Made by a program: the position numbers and the translations under genes. From Flavobacteriales bacterium (lineage in GTDB: Bacteria; Bacteroidota; Bacteroidia; Flavobacteriales_D; Sanyastnellaceae), in NCBI GenBank assembly GCA_027491075.1, contig JAIXWX010000025.1, positions 186,001-250,000 on the forward strand: a stretch of DNA of 64,000 nucleotides, read 5' to 3'. Of the stretch, positions 1-11,156 are shown one piece after another. Every line of letters begins with the position of its first letter. Position 1 is the first letter of the stretch. The notes under the pieces are model-generated. The model worked only from the letters and a program-made list of their open reading frames with translations. It did not search any database and was not told the DNA's origin.

Positions 1-248
1 CAGTATATTCCACTGAATTTTACATTTTCTATTCGATCTTTTAACACTGTTTCTGTTTGAATATCGACCACTCCGATTTCTCTCCAATCAGAGCCATTTC
101 TGCTGTAGGAAAAAGCAACTTACTTGCCATCGGGTGAAACTTTATAGTAGGAGAAATCGATTATATCTTTTGCTGAAATATCGTGAGGATCTATTAGTTT
201 ATGATATCCTTCTTTTAGATCTTTTTTAAAATATAAAGAAGCGCTTCT
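1..248 (-). pseudogene. Prolyl oligopeptidase (S9) remnant, N-terminal propeller part
   Basis: Reading the minus strand from 248 to the window edge gives about 80 codons that resemble the beta-propeller region of family S9 prolyl oligopeptidases: a segment like LYFKKDLKEGYHKLIDP, then YKVSPDGK, then NGSDWREIGVVDIQT and VKFSGIYW. The frame is broken by an in-frame TAA at 120-122, just after SPDGK where relatives have an aromatic residue, and by a TAG at 249-251. The usual N-terminal 100 or so residues are absent, because the intact esterase gene ends at 257, eight bases upstream of the homologous stretch. I read this as a truncated, decaying gene continuing beyond the window. The same motifs (SDW, VKFS) occur in the intact S9 gene at 26686-28827, but the two are not close copies. 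A sequencing error could explain one stop, but not the missing start. Confidence 0.75.
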
Positions 249-256
249 CTATTCCA

Positions 257-1120
257 TTACTTTAACCAAGCCCTGAACCGCTCTTTCCATGATCTCTCCG
301 AATGATCATGTCCAGTAAAAACGAGGGAGGTAAAGTGCTTCTTATATCCTTTTTGTCGAATAAGAAGGTCTGCCATTTCTTGCCAAGGTCCATACAAACT
401 ATCCAGACCTTCAGTTCCTCTGTCCATATAAAGGGATCTGCGTTTCGAAGACGGTAGTTTCGTATTTAAATACGCAAGCCACAATTCTGGAATCTCAGGA
501 TTCATGTGCTTTAAACTTCCCGGCCAATGGGTGGAAAAACATATTGCATTTGGAAAAACCTCTGGATATTCACAGAAAGCATAAAGCGTCGCGTTGCCGC
601 CAGAACTTGCCCCACACAAGTAGCGATCGCGTGCGCGTTTACTCACCAAATAATGACTTTCGATATAGGGAATTACTTCGAATACCAGATACTTTAAATA
701 TTCGTCTGAACGACTATCGCCTTGCCATTCATCTTTTATTAGAACAGTTTTTAGGGAATCACTTAAAGCATGAAACACTTTTTCAGGAAAATATTCTGAT
801 TTTCGTTTCACTCCGTTGTTGGGAATTCCAACAATCAGATAAGGCTCCATACCCTGCTTGTTAACTTTCACATTCATGCTTTCATCCACACACCATTCTT
901 GTTGATTCCAAGTACTAGTGCTATCAAAAAGCATTTGCCCATCGTGCATGTAGATGACCTTTAAGGGCTTTTTTATTGCGTATTGCGGAACTAGTATATA
1001 CAATGGACGGTCATCCACGAACTCACTCTTTATCGCATTCACCGTGTCGATGCGAAACGTGACCTGACCAGAAAGGTAAGTGGTGAAAAAAAGAAGGCTA
1101 AGTATGAAGAATGATTTCAT
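257..1120 (-). CDS. Secreted esterase, putative esterase D / enterochelin esterase-like family
   Basis: A 287-residue alpha/beta hydrolase with a signal peptide (residues 1-18, ending near YLSGQ), so probably periplasmic. The nucleophile elbow is G170-A-S-S-G174 with Ser172 as likely nucleophile. The C-terminal segment FTGHDHSERSW (about 268-278) carries the catalytic His region typical of the putative-esterase family (PF00756, IroE/Fes-like), and YMHDGQMLFD near residue 57 is the family's oxyanion-side motif. The substrate cannot be told from sequence; relatives cleave siderophore esters, carbohydrate esters or unknown esters. The start codon lies inside the 3' end of the SbtA-like gene (23-nt overlap), so translation is probably coupled. 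It is the last intact gene of the minus-strand operon. Confidence 0.8.
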   Translation of the reverse strand: MKSFFILSLLFFTTYLSGQVTFRIDTVNAIKSEFVDDRPLYILVPQYAIKKPLKVIYMHDGQMLFDSTSTWNQQEWCVDESMNVKVNKQGMEPYLIVGIPNNGVKRKSEYFPEKVFHALSDSLKTVLIKDEWQGDSRSDEYLKYLVFEVIPYIESHYLVSKRARDRYLCGASSGGNATLYAFCEYPEVFPNAICFSTHWPGSLKHMNPEIPELWLAYLNTKLPSSKRRSLYMDRGTEGLDSLYGPWQEMADLLIRQKGYKKHFTSLVFTGHDHSERSWKERFRAWLK

Positions 1121-2060
1121 AAAACAAAGGCATACCTATGGTGATATTGAAGGGAAAAGTTACTCCAAGCGCCATCGGAATATACAATCCAGGATCTGCT
1201 TTCGGTGCTGCCAATCGCATGGCTGCTGGAACGGCAATGTAGGACGCACTGGCAGCGAGTATGGCAAACATAAATCGGTTGCCGATATCTTGAGTGACGG
1301 TGCCGCTTAAAATGGCTACTGCAGTTCCGTTGATAATTGGCATCAACAAGGCAAAGAGCGTCACAAACCAACCGTATTTTCTAAATGCCTTGAATCGTTT
1401 GGCGGTAATCATTCCCATTTCTAATAAGAAGATGGCCAAGAAGCCCTTGAAAATATCGGTCGTGAATGGCTTGATACCTTCGGCTTGTTTGGTGTCTGCA
1501 ATCAGCCCAATCACCAAACTTCCCATAACCATCAAAACGCTACCATTGGTCAGAGAGTGTCGTATGATTTCTCCAATAGAGGTTTTTGAAGATTCTTCTT
1601 TGTCGTAGCGACCAATGAGAATAACGCCAACGATTATAGCAGGGGCTTCCATCAAAGCCATCACTGCCACCATGTGCCCCCCAAAATCTTGTCCTTGAAT
1701 GTCGAGAAAGGTGTTGGCTGATACGAAGGTTACAGCACTAACAGAGCCGTATGCCGCCGCCGCCGCTCCCGCATCATGAATACTAAGTTTTTGCTTTAGA
1801 ATAAAAAAAGTATAAAAGGGAATGGTCGCCGCAACGGCGAGCCCTAACAAAATAGAAAACAATATTTCACTATTAAAACTACTATGCGCCAACTCTTGAC
1901 CTCCCTTGAAACCAATGGAAAAAAGCAGGTACAGAGAAATGAATTTGGAGGTAGTAGGAGGTATCTCTAAGTCACTTTTTACCGCACTTGCCAATATTCC
2001 CAACAAAAAGAATAGAAGCGTGGGGTTGGTTAGGTTAGAGATGAGTATTTCAAAATCCAT
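1098..2060 (-). CDS. Sodium-dependent bicarbonate transporter, SbtA family
   Basis: A 320-residue integral membrane protein with about ten hydrophobic segments. The segment FSIGFKGGQEL (about residues 47-57) and the overall length and pattern are typical of the SbtA family (PF05982, formerly DUF897), which imports bicarbonate with sodium in cyanobacteria and has many uncharacterised homologues in heterotrophs. No sbtB-type PII-like gene is adjacent; the upstream partner is a DUF6671 gene 9 nt away. In a heterotroph, bicarbonate uptake would feed carboxylases such as pyruvate, PEP or acetyl-CoA carboxylase, which is inference. The inner-membrane location is clear and the family assignment is firm; the substrate is inferred. 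Confidence 0.85.
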   Translation of the reverse strand: MDFEILISNLTNPTLLFFLLGILASAVKSDLEIPPTTSKFISLYLLFSIGFKGGQELAHSSFNSEILFSILLGLAVAATIPFYTFFILKQKLSIHDAGAAAAAYGSVSAVTFVSANTFLDIQGQDFGGHMVAVMALMEAPAIIVGVILIGRYDKEESSKTSIGEIIRHSLTNGSVLMVMGSLVIGLIADTKQAEGIKPFTTDIFKGFLAIFLLEMGMITAKRFKAFRKYGWFVTLFALLMPIINGTAVAILSGTVTQDIGNRFMFAILAASASYIAVPAAMRLAAPKADPGLYIPMALGVTFPFNITIGMPLFYEIILHT

Positions 2061-2069
2061 AGGGGCTAT

Positions 2070-2906
2070 TTAGGGGTTGCAATGGTCGCAATACATGGGA
2101 TCTTCATGCGACTTACCGTGAGGATATTTCTTTTCTTCGGTGTAGTCACACTTTTTACAATGATACAAATAAGATAGAGTGGATCGAGTTGGATAGAAAC
2201 AATTCATGCACGGAAGTCCTGATATAACTTCTGAAACATCGTACCCTGGGTGATGGCATTCGGGGCATGCTGATCTTAACTTCTCTATCAGTTTTTTACA
2301 CGTTTCAATAATGGCCTTTTGACGCATTGGGTTGTGCATCGCACGCATATCCGTTTCAATGTAGACGGAGCTTTTTTTCTCAAAAAATAAATTAGAAAGC
2401 GATTTTACTTTTTCTAAAGAATGAATGCCTTTTTCTACCACTTTTCCAGCACGGCTTTCTCGAATTATCACGGCATGTTCCGGGAACTTCGCTCTTTCGA
2501 GAAAGTTATGCAATTCTTCTGCATTCGATACTTCTTGTCCGTTAAAGTTGGTTTCTGCTGTTATATGTCTGACAATAAATTCTTCTTTTGACTTACAATC
2601 GTAAAGCAATAACAATTCATCGTCTGCTGCAATGAATCCAACGGCTGGATGTGGACCGAATGAACCCTCGGATACTATCACCATATCATGTGCATCATCA
2701 CTGACCAATGCCACTTTCTTGCGGGCGGTGGTTAACGGATCGGCTTCTCTTTCTATTTCTCCTGTAAATGTTCCAAGTTGATCTGTGTCTACTTCTAAAA
2801 GTGCATATTCCCAACCAAAGGCTTCTTGAAATAAAGGTCCGATAAGCGCTTCTTTCTGATGCTTGGTCACGATACCTAGTGTCCTATTGGAAAAGAATTC
2901 ACTCAT
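2070..2906 (-). CDS. DUF6671 family protein with C-terminal zinc-ribbon cysteines
   Basis: A 278-residue soluble protein of the DUF6671 family, whose function is not established. Visible features are an N-terminal block (TKHQKE, then DTDQLGTFTGE and EREADPL), a central EGSFGPHPAVGF block with TETNFNG after it, and four CxxC or CxxxC pairs at the C-terminus (CPEC, CMNC, CKKC, CDHC) that look like two zinc ribbons. I chose ATG 2906 because homology to the family begins right after it. An in-frame ATG at 2993 would add 29 low-complexity residues across the promoter region. It is first in the operon with the SbtA-like gene (9-nt gap), which suggests a link with bicarbonate transport. A perfect inverted repeat lies in its leader at 2925-2946. 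Confidence 0.75.
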   Translation of the reverse strand: MSEFFSNRTLGIVTKHQKEALIGPLFQEAFGWEYALLEVDTDQLGTFTGEIEREADPLTTARKKVALVSDDAHDMVIVSEGSFGPHPAVGFIAADDELLLLYDCKSKEEFIVRHITAETNFNGQEVSNAEELHNFLERAKFPEHAVIIRESRAGKVVEKGIHSLEKVKSLSNLFFEKKSSVYIETDMRAMHNPMRQKAIIETCKKLIEKLRSACPECHHPGYDVSEVISGLPCMNCFYPTRSTLSYLYHCKKCDYTEEKKYPHGKSHEDPMYCDHCNP

Positions 2907-2924
2907 TGAGTTGGATTTTTTGTA

Positions 2925-2946
2925 CAATACCTTTTTTGTGGTATTG
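2925..2946 (-). promoter_or_regulatory. Inverted repeat in the leader of the DUF6671-sbtA operon
   Basis: Perfect 7-bp arms CAATACC and GGTATTG are separated by 8 nt and lie 18 nt upstream of the DUF6671 start. This could be an operator or an mRNA hairpin near the start codon. It is not a terminator, because no U-run follows it. Confidence 0.4.
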
Positions 2947-3010
2947 CCCATGCAAAGGTCTGCTACTTTTTTTGCGGTCGAAATTAGAATCAATCTAAAT
3001 AAAGGGAAGG

Positions 3011-5176
3011 ATGTTAAATAGAATCATTAGTGTTGTTTTTTTAATTGCTGCTTTTCAAAGTTATAGCCAAACGATAGATACGACTTCAAAAGATCTCTCA
3101 CCAATAGAAATCTTGAGTGAAGGGAATAAGACAAGAACCCAAATGCCTGAAATTCATGGGGCAATCATTTATGCAGGGAAGAAAAATGAGGTCATTAAGC
3201 CAAGTAAGTTGAATGCAGACCTATCCATCAATTCTACGCGCCAGCTTTTTGGTCGTATTCCCGGAATTCATATTTGGGAGAACGATGGAACAGGCATTCA
3301 AACCAATGTGGCAACGAGAGGATTAAGTCCAAACAGAAGCTGGGAGTTCAATGTTCGTCAAAATGGATATGATATCTGCTCTGAAGTCTTTGGTTATCCA
3401 GAGGCGTACTATACTCCTCCCGCCGAGGCGGTTGAACGCATCGAAGTTCTTCGAGGAGCATCTTCTCTAGCATACGGCCCGCAAGTGGGTGGAGCTTTGA
3501 ATTATATTCTTAAGAAAGGTCCAAAGGACAAAGTACTCGAAGTGGAAGCCCGTCACACCATTGGTTCCTTTGGATTGAACAACACATTCGTAGGTCTTGG
3601 AGGAACAAAGAATCGGTTGAGTTATTACGGTTATATTCAACAAAGGAGCATGGACGGTTGGCGTGAAAACTCACGTTTTAATACCTATACCGTCTATGGT
3701 TCTTTGCAATATCAAATCAACAATAAGATGACCATTGGTGCGGAGTACACCAATATGGATTATCGCGCTCAGCAAGCTGGAGGTCTCACCGATGCACAGT
3801 TCAAAGAAAATGCACGTCAGTCTTCCAGAGAGCGCAATTGGTTTGGGACTCCTTGGAATGTTGCAGCTTTGACTTTTGACTACAAAATCAACAGTAAAAA
3901 TGAAATAAATATCAAAGCCTTCGGTGTATTGGCCGAACGCAACAGTGTTGGATTTACATCAGCTATCACAGTGGTAGATAGTGCTCAGTTCAATCGAAGT
4001 GTAGACCGCGATTTTTATGAAAATATGGGTCTTGAGGCGCGCTATCGACGCACGTACAGTTTGTTTGGCAAGGATCAGACTTTGACAGCAGGTGTACGTT
4101 ACTATCAAGGAAATACCATTCGAAGACAGCGAGGAACAGGAACGGCGGGCGCAGCCTTTGACCTTAGTCTAACCAATCCAGTATGGGGACGCGATATGGA
4201 CTTCATGACCACCAATGCTTCTGTATTCGCTGAGAATGCCCTCTTCGTGGGTAAGAAATTTGTTTTCACCCAAGGGCTTCGCTACGAGTATATCAACAAT
4301 ACATCTTCAGGCTATACCACTTTATCGAATCAGCCTTTTGCTTTGACTGCGGCGCGCGAAAGAAATGTGCTGGTATATGGCGTTGGAGCAGAGTACCATA
4401 TTGGCAAGCATTCTGAGGTGTACGCCAACGCATCTACTTCGTATCGCCCAGTAATGTTTGCAGATATTACACCTTCGGCAACCACAGAAGTGATAGATCA
4501 GAATCTTCAGGATGCTTCTGCGATCAATGCAGATCTTGGATTCCGCGGTTCGTTGAAAGGGTTGGCTTATGACCTTGGAGTGTTTTACCTACAATATGAT
4601 AATCGTATTGGAAGAGTCACTGAAAACGGTATCAACTATGTTCGCAATCTAGGTACGACCGAAACAATGGGAGCAGAGCTATATGTTGAATGGAATCCTT
4701 TCCGTCAGTTTGATTTGACGGAAAGAACGGGGGATCTTGAGTTCTTTGTTTCCTCTGCCATTCTTCAAGCGGAATACACCCGTTGGGACAACCCCGCGGC
4801 GGATGTGAATCCTACACTTTCAATTGTTGGAAATAAAGTGGAGAGTGCTCCCGAACAAGTTCACAGAGCTGGAGTTTCTTATTCATTTAAGAAAATCAAC
4901 CTGACTTATCAGTTCAATAGCGTAAGCGAGGTATTTACCGATGCCAACAATACAGAAGCACCAACTGCCAATGCACAAGCAGGAAAGATTGAAGGTTACA
5001 CACTTTCCGATTTGACGGTGAGCTTCAGACCTAGTACCAACTATGTATTTAGCGCTGGTGTGAACAACCTCTTCGATGAACGCTATGCAACACGTCGTGC
5101 GGGAGGGTATCCCGGCCCAGGTTTGCTTCCTGGGAATGCGAGAACGTTCTTTATGACCGTAGGTGTGAAATTCTGA
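3011..5176 (+). CDS. TonB-dependent outer-membrane receptor, FecA-like
   Basis: A 721-residue TonB-dependent transporter: signal peptide (1-19, ending SYSQ), a plug domain (about 60-170, with RGLSPNRSWEFNVRQNGYD and VERIEVLRGASSLAYGPQ), and a 22-stranded barrel ending in an aromatic-terminated strand, TFFMTVGVKF. The plug resembles the Fe(III)-dicitrate receptor FecA family common in Bacteroidota, but no FecI sigma factor or FecR regulator is next to it, so iron-chelate specificity is inferred. There is no N-terminal signalling domain. A purine-rich stretch, GGGAAGG, directly precedes the ATG, which is unusual in this window. It is divergent from the DUF6671-sbtA operon and transcribed towards mazG. 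Confidence 0.9.
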   Translation: MLNRIISVVFLIAAFQSYSQTIDTTSKDLSPIEILSEGNKTRTQMPEIHGAIIYAGKKNEVIKPSKLNADLSINSTRQLFGRIPGIHIWENDGTGIQTNVATRGLSPNRSWEFNVRQNGYDICSEVFGYPEAYYTPPAEAVERIEVLRGASSLAYGPQVGGALNYILKKGPKDKVLEVEARHTIGSFGLNNTFVGLGGTKNRLSYYGYIQQRSMDGWRENSRFNTYTVYGSLQYQINNKMTIGAEYTNMDYRAQQAGGLTDAQFKENARQSSRERNWFGTPWNVAALTFDYKINSKNEINIKAFGVLAERNSVGFTSAITVVDSAQFNRSVDRDFYENMGLEARYRRTYSLFGKDQTLTAGVRYYQGNTIRRQRGTGTAGAAFDLSLTNPVWGRDMDFMTTNASVFAENALFVGKKFVFTQGLRYEYINNTSSGYTTLSNQPFALTAARERNVLVYGVGAEYHIGKHSEVYANASTSYRPVMFADITPSATTEVIDQNLQDASAINADLGFRGSLKGLAYDLGVFYLQYDNRIGRVTENGINYVRNLGTTETMGAELYVEWNPFRQFDLTERTGDLEFFVSSAILQAEYTRWDNPAADVNPTLSIVGNKVESAPEQVHRAGVSYSFKKINLTYQFNSVSEVFTDANNTEAPTANAQAGKIEGYTLSDLTVSFRPSTNYVFSAGVNNLFDERYATRRAGGYPGPGLLPGNARTFFMTVGVKF

Positions 5177-5187
5177 TTCATGTTGCC

Positions 5188-5195
5188 TAAATTTG
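5188..5195 (+). promoter_or_regulatory. -7 box TAAATTTG, mazG
   Basis: Exact match to the Bacteroidota -7 consensus TAnnTTTG, ending 4 nt before the GTG start of mazG. No well-spaced TTG (-33) is seen. The mRNA would be leaderless or nearly so. Confidence 0.5.
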
Positions 5196-5199
5196 GCAC

Positions 5200-5970
5200 G
5201 TGAATTCACTTGAACAAAAGAAAGAGGCTTTCCAACGTTTGTTGATCATTATGGACGAACTGCGCGCAGGGTGTCCATGGGATCAAAAGCAAACGATGGA
5301 AAGCCTTCGTCATTTAACCATTGAAGAGGTCTATGAACTGGGAGATGCGATTTTGGACAATCGCCCAGATGAGGTCATGAAGGAGATAGGCGACCTGCTT
5401 TTGCACATGGTTTTCTATGCGAAAATTGGAAGTGAAAAAGAACAGTTCGACATAGCCGATTCTCTCAATTCTATTTGCGATAAATTAATTAGCCGTCATC
5501 CACACATCTATGGTGATGTAAAAGTGGCCAATGAAGATGAAGTAAAATCCAATTGGGAAAAGCTAAAGCTAAAAGAGGGAAAGAAGAGCGTTCTTGAGGG
5601 AGTACCGCGCTCACTGCCCGCTATGGTGAAGGCCCAACGCATTCAAGACAAGGCAAGAGGAGTGGGATTTGACTGGGACCATGAAGACCAAGTGTGGGAA
5701 AAAGTACAGGAAGAACTCAATGAGTTTAAAGTAGAGGCGGATATGCAATCCGATAAAATGGAAGACGAATTTGGAGATTTACTTTTTTCATTGATAAATT
5801 TCGCGCGGTTCAAAGGAATCAATCCAGAAGATGCGCTTGAACGTACGAATAGAAAATTCATAAAAAGATTTCAATATCTTGAAGATCAAAGTGCAAAGGA
5901 TGGAAAAATTTTGGGGGAAATGACGTTGGAGGAAATGGACCACTATTGGAATCGAGCAAAAGAACTCTAG
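5200..5970 (+). CDS. mazG: Nucleoside triphosphate pyrophosphohydrolase MazG
   Basis: A 256-residue protein with two MazG all-alpha domains. The first has IEEVYELGDAI (residues 41-51) followed by KEIGDLLLHM (61-70), giving the Mg2+-binding Glu/Asp set. The second has VQEELNEFKVEA and MEDEFGDLLFSL. The family hydrolyses (d)NTPs to monophosphate and pyrophosphate and cleans the nucleotide pool. The start is GTG at 5200: an in-frame TAA at 5188-5190 rules out anything further upstream, and family homology begins within the first few residues (CPWDQKQTMESLRHLTIEE). It lies 23 nt after the TonB receptor gene, with its own -7 box in the gap. Confidence 0.95.
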   Translation: MNSLEQKKEAFQRLLIIMDELRAGCPWDQKQTMESLRHLTIEEVYELGDAILDNRPDEVMKEIGDLLLHMVFYAKIGSEKEQFDIADSLNSICDKLISRHPHIYGDVKVANEDEVKSNWEKLKLKEGKKSVLEGVPRSLPAMVKAQRIQDKARGVGFDWDHEDQVWEKVQEELNEFKVEADMQSDKMEDEFGDLLFSLINFARFKGINPEDALERTNRKFIKRFQYLEDQSAKDGKILGEMTLEEMDHYWNRAKEL

Positions 5971-6000
5971 AGCAACCACGAAATTGAACAACTCACATAT

Positions 6001-6411
6001 ATGGCAACCTTGGATCTAAACAACTACTATTCTTTTAAGCTATCCACCTTTGGTGGAAGCCGTGAGGACAGCTTGGAGGTAACCTACAATTTCCCCAATG
6101 AACCAACGGATGTACTGATTATTAACCGATCAGAGAAGGACAGCGAAACACCTCTATTTACTCGTACAGAGGTAGAGTTGGATAAAGCTGGGACTCAAAA
6201 ACTAACTAAATTATTTTTAGGTGTAGTTGAGGATTTTAAACTTGGAGTTGAAACTCCAGCCGCGATGGATGGTATTAGTGTAAGTCTTTACATTGGTACA
6301 CACTCCAATTCCATGAGCTTGAAGTTCTATAATCTTCCGCGATCGCAAGATGCGGGAACAGCAATTGTAAAACTCATGCGCTTTATACTTTCAAAGCTGG
6401 ATGCGGAATAA
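6001..6411 (+). CDS. Hypothetical protein, 136 residues
   Basis: Unrecognised. It is a soluble, mixed alpha/beta-looking protein without signal peptide, membrane segment or cysteines, and with a fairly acidic composition. It follows mazG by 30 nt on the same strand, so the two may be co-transcribed. Its TAA ends at 6411, exactly one base before the stop codon of convergent ligA at 6412. ATG 6001 is the only reasonable start. Codon use matches the neighbours and the frame is open throughout, so I take it as a real gene, but no function can be assigned. Confidence 0.7.
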   Translation: MATLDLNNYYSFKLSTFGGSREDSLEVTYNFPNEPTDVLIINRSEKDSETPLFTRTEVELDKAGTQKLTKLFLGVVEDFKLGVETPAAMDGISVSLYIGTHSNSMSLKFYNLPRSQDAGTAIVKLMRFILSKLDAE

Positions 6412-9222
<2,811 letters not shown>

Positions 9223-9226
<4 letters not shown>

Positions 9227-9720
9227 TGCCCCTTTAGCATGGATCGAGCCAATTTTTGATAAGTGGGAGAGGCCGTTTCCATAGATATTTCCAAGGCGCT
9301 GTGAAATTCATCTTTTAGATCAGGTATTTCTTTCACTATCCTTTGCATCACCTTCATCGAATTATATCGCACCGCCATATCTTCTGCAGGCGAGATCATA
9401 AAGTGAATTAGTTTATCTACCAAAAATCCTTTTTGATCCGATTCTAGATGTCCTGAAAGTATTAGGCATTTAATAAGTTCTCTTTTCGTTCCACCTACTT
9501 GAGATTTTGCAATACAAGTTATGATCTCCGTAACAAATTCATCGAGTGAACCTTTAGCTTCTTCAGTCATAGTAGAAAGTACCCATGCCGATTTCATAGA
9601 ATCTCTTACCGAATCGCCGGTTGTCTTTTGAAGCAATTCGAGGATTTTCGTTTTGTTGCCCAGCGATTCACAGGCAATCATTTTGGCTTCTAATTTTCCG
9701 AATACTTCCATATCCTTCAT
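9223..9720 (-). CDS. Hypothetical protein with HEAT/ARM-like helical repeats
   Basis: A 165-residue, largely helical cytoplasmic protein. The spacing of hydrophobic residues and repeated segments such as AVRYNSMKVMQRI suggest HEAT/ARM-like repeats, but this is an impression. The start is uncertain. ATG 9762 would give 179 residues. I prefer ATG 9720 because a -7-like box (TACTTTTA on the minus strand, 9738-9745) would lie inside the longer version. Its stop overlaps the next gene's start by 4 nt, so it probably heads the operon that includes ligA. Confidence 0.6.
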
Positions 9721-9861
9721 GAATGCTATACGCGAGTTAAAAGTACATTTTTCTGTCAACATTGTTTCAGCTCTCCATGGTGTAATTTATGGCTGTGTTA
9801 AAAAATCGTCAATTAAATAAAGTATTTTATACGGTACTAATCGAATGTTTTGGGAATTGAA

Positions 9862-9869
9862 TATTTTTG
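9862..9869 (+). promoter_or_regulatory. -7 box TATTTTTG, nuclease gene
   Basis: Exact TAnnTTTG match 45 nt upstream of the SNase-like gene start in an AT-rich 150-nt gap. No convincing -33 TTG. Confidence 0.4.
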
Positions 9870-9914
9870 ATAGGTCGTTGAATTAAACCTTTATAACTAT
9901 AAATCTAAAAAAAA

Positions 9915-10976
9915 ATGGGAACACTCAGAATTCATGGCATTATTGATCTAAAACAATTTTGGCCCACAGGGCCTTCTGATGCCGATACTACCAAAATTAA
10001 TCTAGTGGTTGAGGACGGGGCTTTTGAATATAAAGAAACCGGAACGGAAGAATTTTTTAAGACTTATGCTTTCGATGATGCAATCTCGAAAGGACAGGGT
10101 TCAAAGCCCGTTATCAAGACAAGGAAGCGGGACAACTTTAAAACAATTACTATAAGACTTCAAGGAGTTGACGCCCCTGAGTTGCACTACAAAGCAGCGG
10201 CATTGAGAAAGTCAGCGGACATAAGTCAAGAAGAAAGGGAGACATTCAACTTAATGAATGAAGATCGCAGACAACATTTTGCAGAAACTGCGACTTTCGT
10301 TCTTGCAAATTTTCTAAAGCAGTTTGCGAATCAGGAGGGATATGTTGATGCAATTTTCGAAAGTGATGTAGACAAACCATTTGAGGTAGTTGATACCTAT
10401 GGCCGCTTCATAGGGAATATATATGTTGGTAATGAATATGAGAACGATATCAATTTGTGGTTGGTACAGAACGGGTGGGCAATTCCTGGATTTTATACCT
10501 CAATGTCAACAGAGGAAATAGAAGTTTTCGTAGAGGCTTGGAAGCAGGGTAAGAAGAAGACTGGAAGGATTGGAAAATCTATATCAAACGATGCGAGTTT
10601 TTTCGATTGGGATTTGACGTATAGAAAACCACCCTTGGATATTGAATTCACCCAAGGAGAAGATGAAGGAATGGTTTTAATGCCTAAAATATTTCGTAGG
10701 CAAAATGCATGGATGGTGAGTAAAAAATCCGGAGTTATATCTAAGTCCACGAAATTTCAAGCCTATCTGAAGAAATCCCCCGATCAATTGGTATTGCTCG
10801 ACGATTTAATTGAAAATGGGAAAGATTCCGCAACCGTTTATTTTCTGCACGATCTAGTAACTTCTGAGAACGAAATTTTAAAGGATCCCGAGGAACTAGT
10901 TTTTATGGAGAAGCCGGGAACCTTGGTAGACTCGAAGGGAAAGAAGGTCGTTAAATGGTTCACGTCTTCGCTCTAG
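9915..10976 (+). CDS. Staphylococcal-nuclease-like protein (thermonuclease family), no signal peptide
   Basis: A 353-residue protein whose first two-thirds carries an SNase/OB fold. The calcium-site motif is near SDADTTKINLVV (residues 21-32, Asp22/Asp24), then IRLQGVDAPEL with Arg81, Asp86 and Glu89 matching nuclease Arg35, Asp40 and Glu43, and TYGR with Arg164 matching Arg87. All catalytic positions are therefore present. Unlike secreted SNases it has no signal peptide, has a roughly 45-residue insertion between the first strands (about 33-76), and carries an extra 110-residue C-terminal region I cannot assign. It stands alone with its own -7 box. It may act on intracellular or incoming nucleic acid; the role is unknown. 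Confidence 0.75.
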   Translation: MGTLRIHGIIDLKQFWPTGPSDADTTKINLVVEDGAFEYKETGTEEFFKTYAFDDAISKGQGSKPVIKTRKRDNFKTITIRLQGVDAPELHYKAAALRKSADISQEERETFNLMNEDRRQHFAETATFVLANFLKQFANQEGYVDAIFESDVDKPFEVVDTYGRFIGNIYVGNEYENDINLWLVQNGWAIPGFYTSMSTEEIEVFVEAWKQGKKKTGRIGKSISNDASFFDWDLTYRKPPLDIEFTQGEDEGMVLMPKIFRRQNAWMVSKKSGVISKSTKFQAYLKKSPDQLVLLDDLIENGKDSATVYFLHDLVTSENEILKDPEELVFMEKPGTLVDSKGKKVVKWFTSSL

Positions 10977-11009
10977 AAGATATTTCTGTTTTGCTTTTTT
11001 AATCGTTAT

Positions 11010-11043
11010 CCTTTGATTGGCGACGCAATGACTCCGTCAAAGG
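11010..11043. repeat. Inverted repeat after the nuclease gene
   Basis: Arms CCTTTGA and TCAAAGG are separated by 20 nt, about 35 nt downstream of the nuclease stop. There is no T-run directly after it, so it is not a clear terminator. The rest of the 180-nt gap shows nothing definite. Confidence 0.3.
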
Positions 11044-11156
11044 GTACTTTGCATGTCTATTTCTATCCCTAACGCGTGGTCACAGGCAACATGAACATTT
11101 TATCCATGGGCAACTATGTGAAGTGTTTTGAGGTCTATAACGTATATTGATATTTT

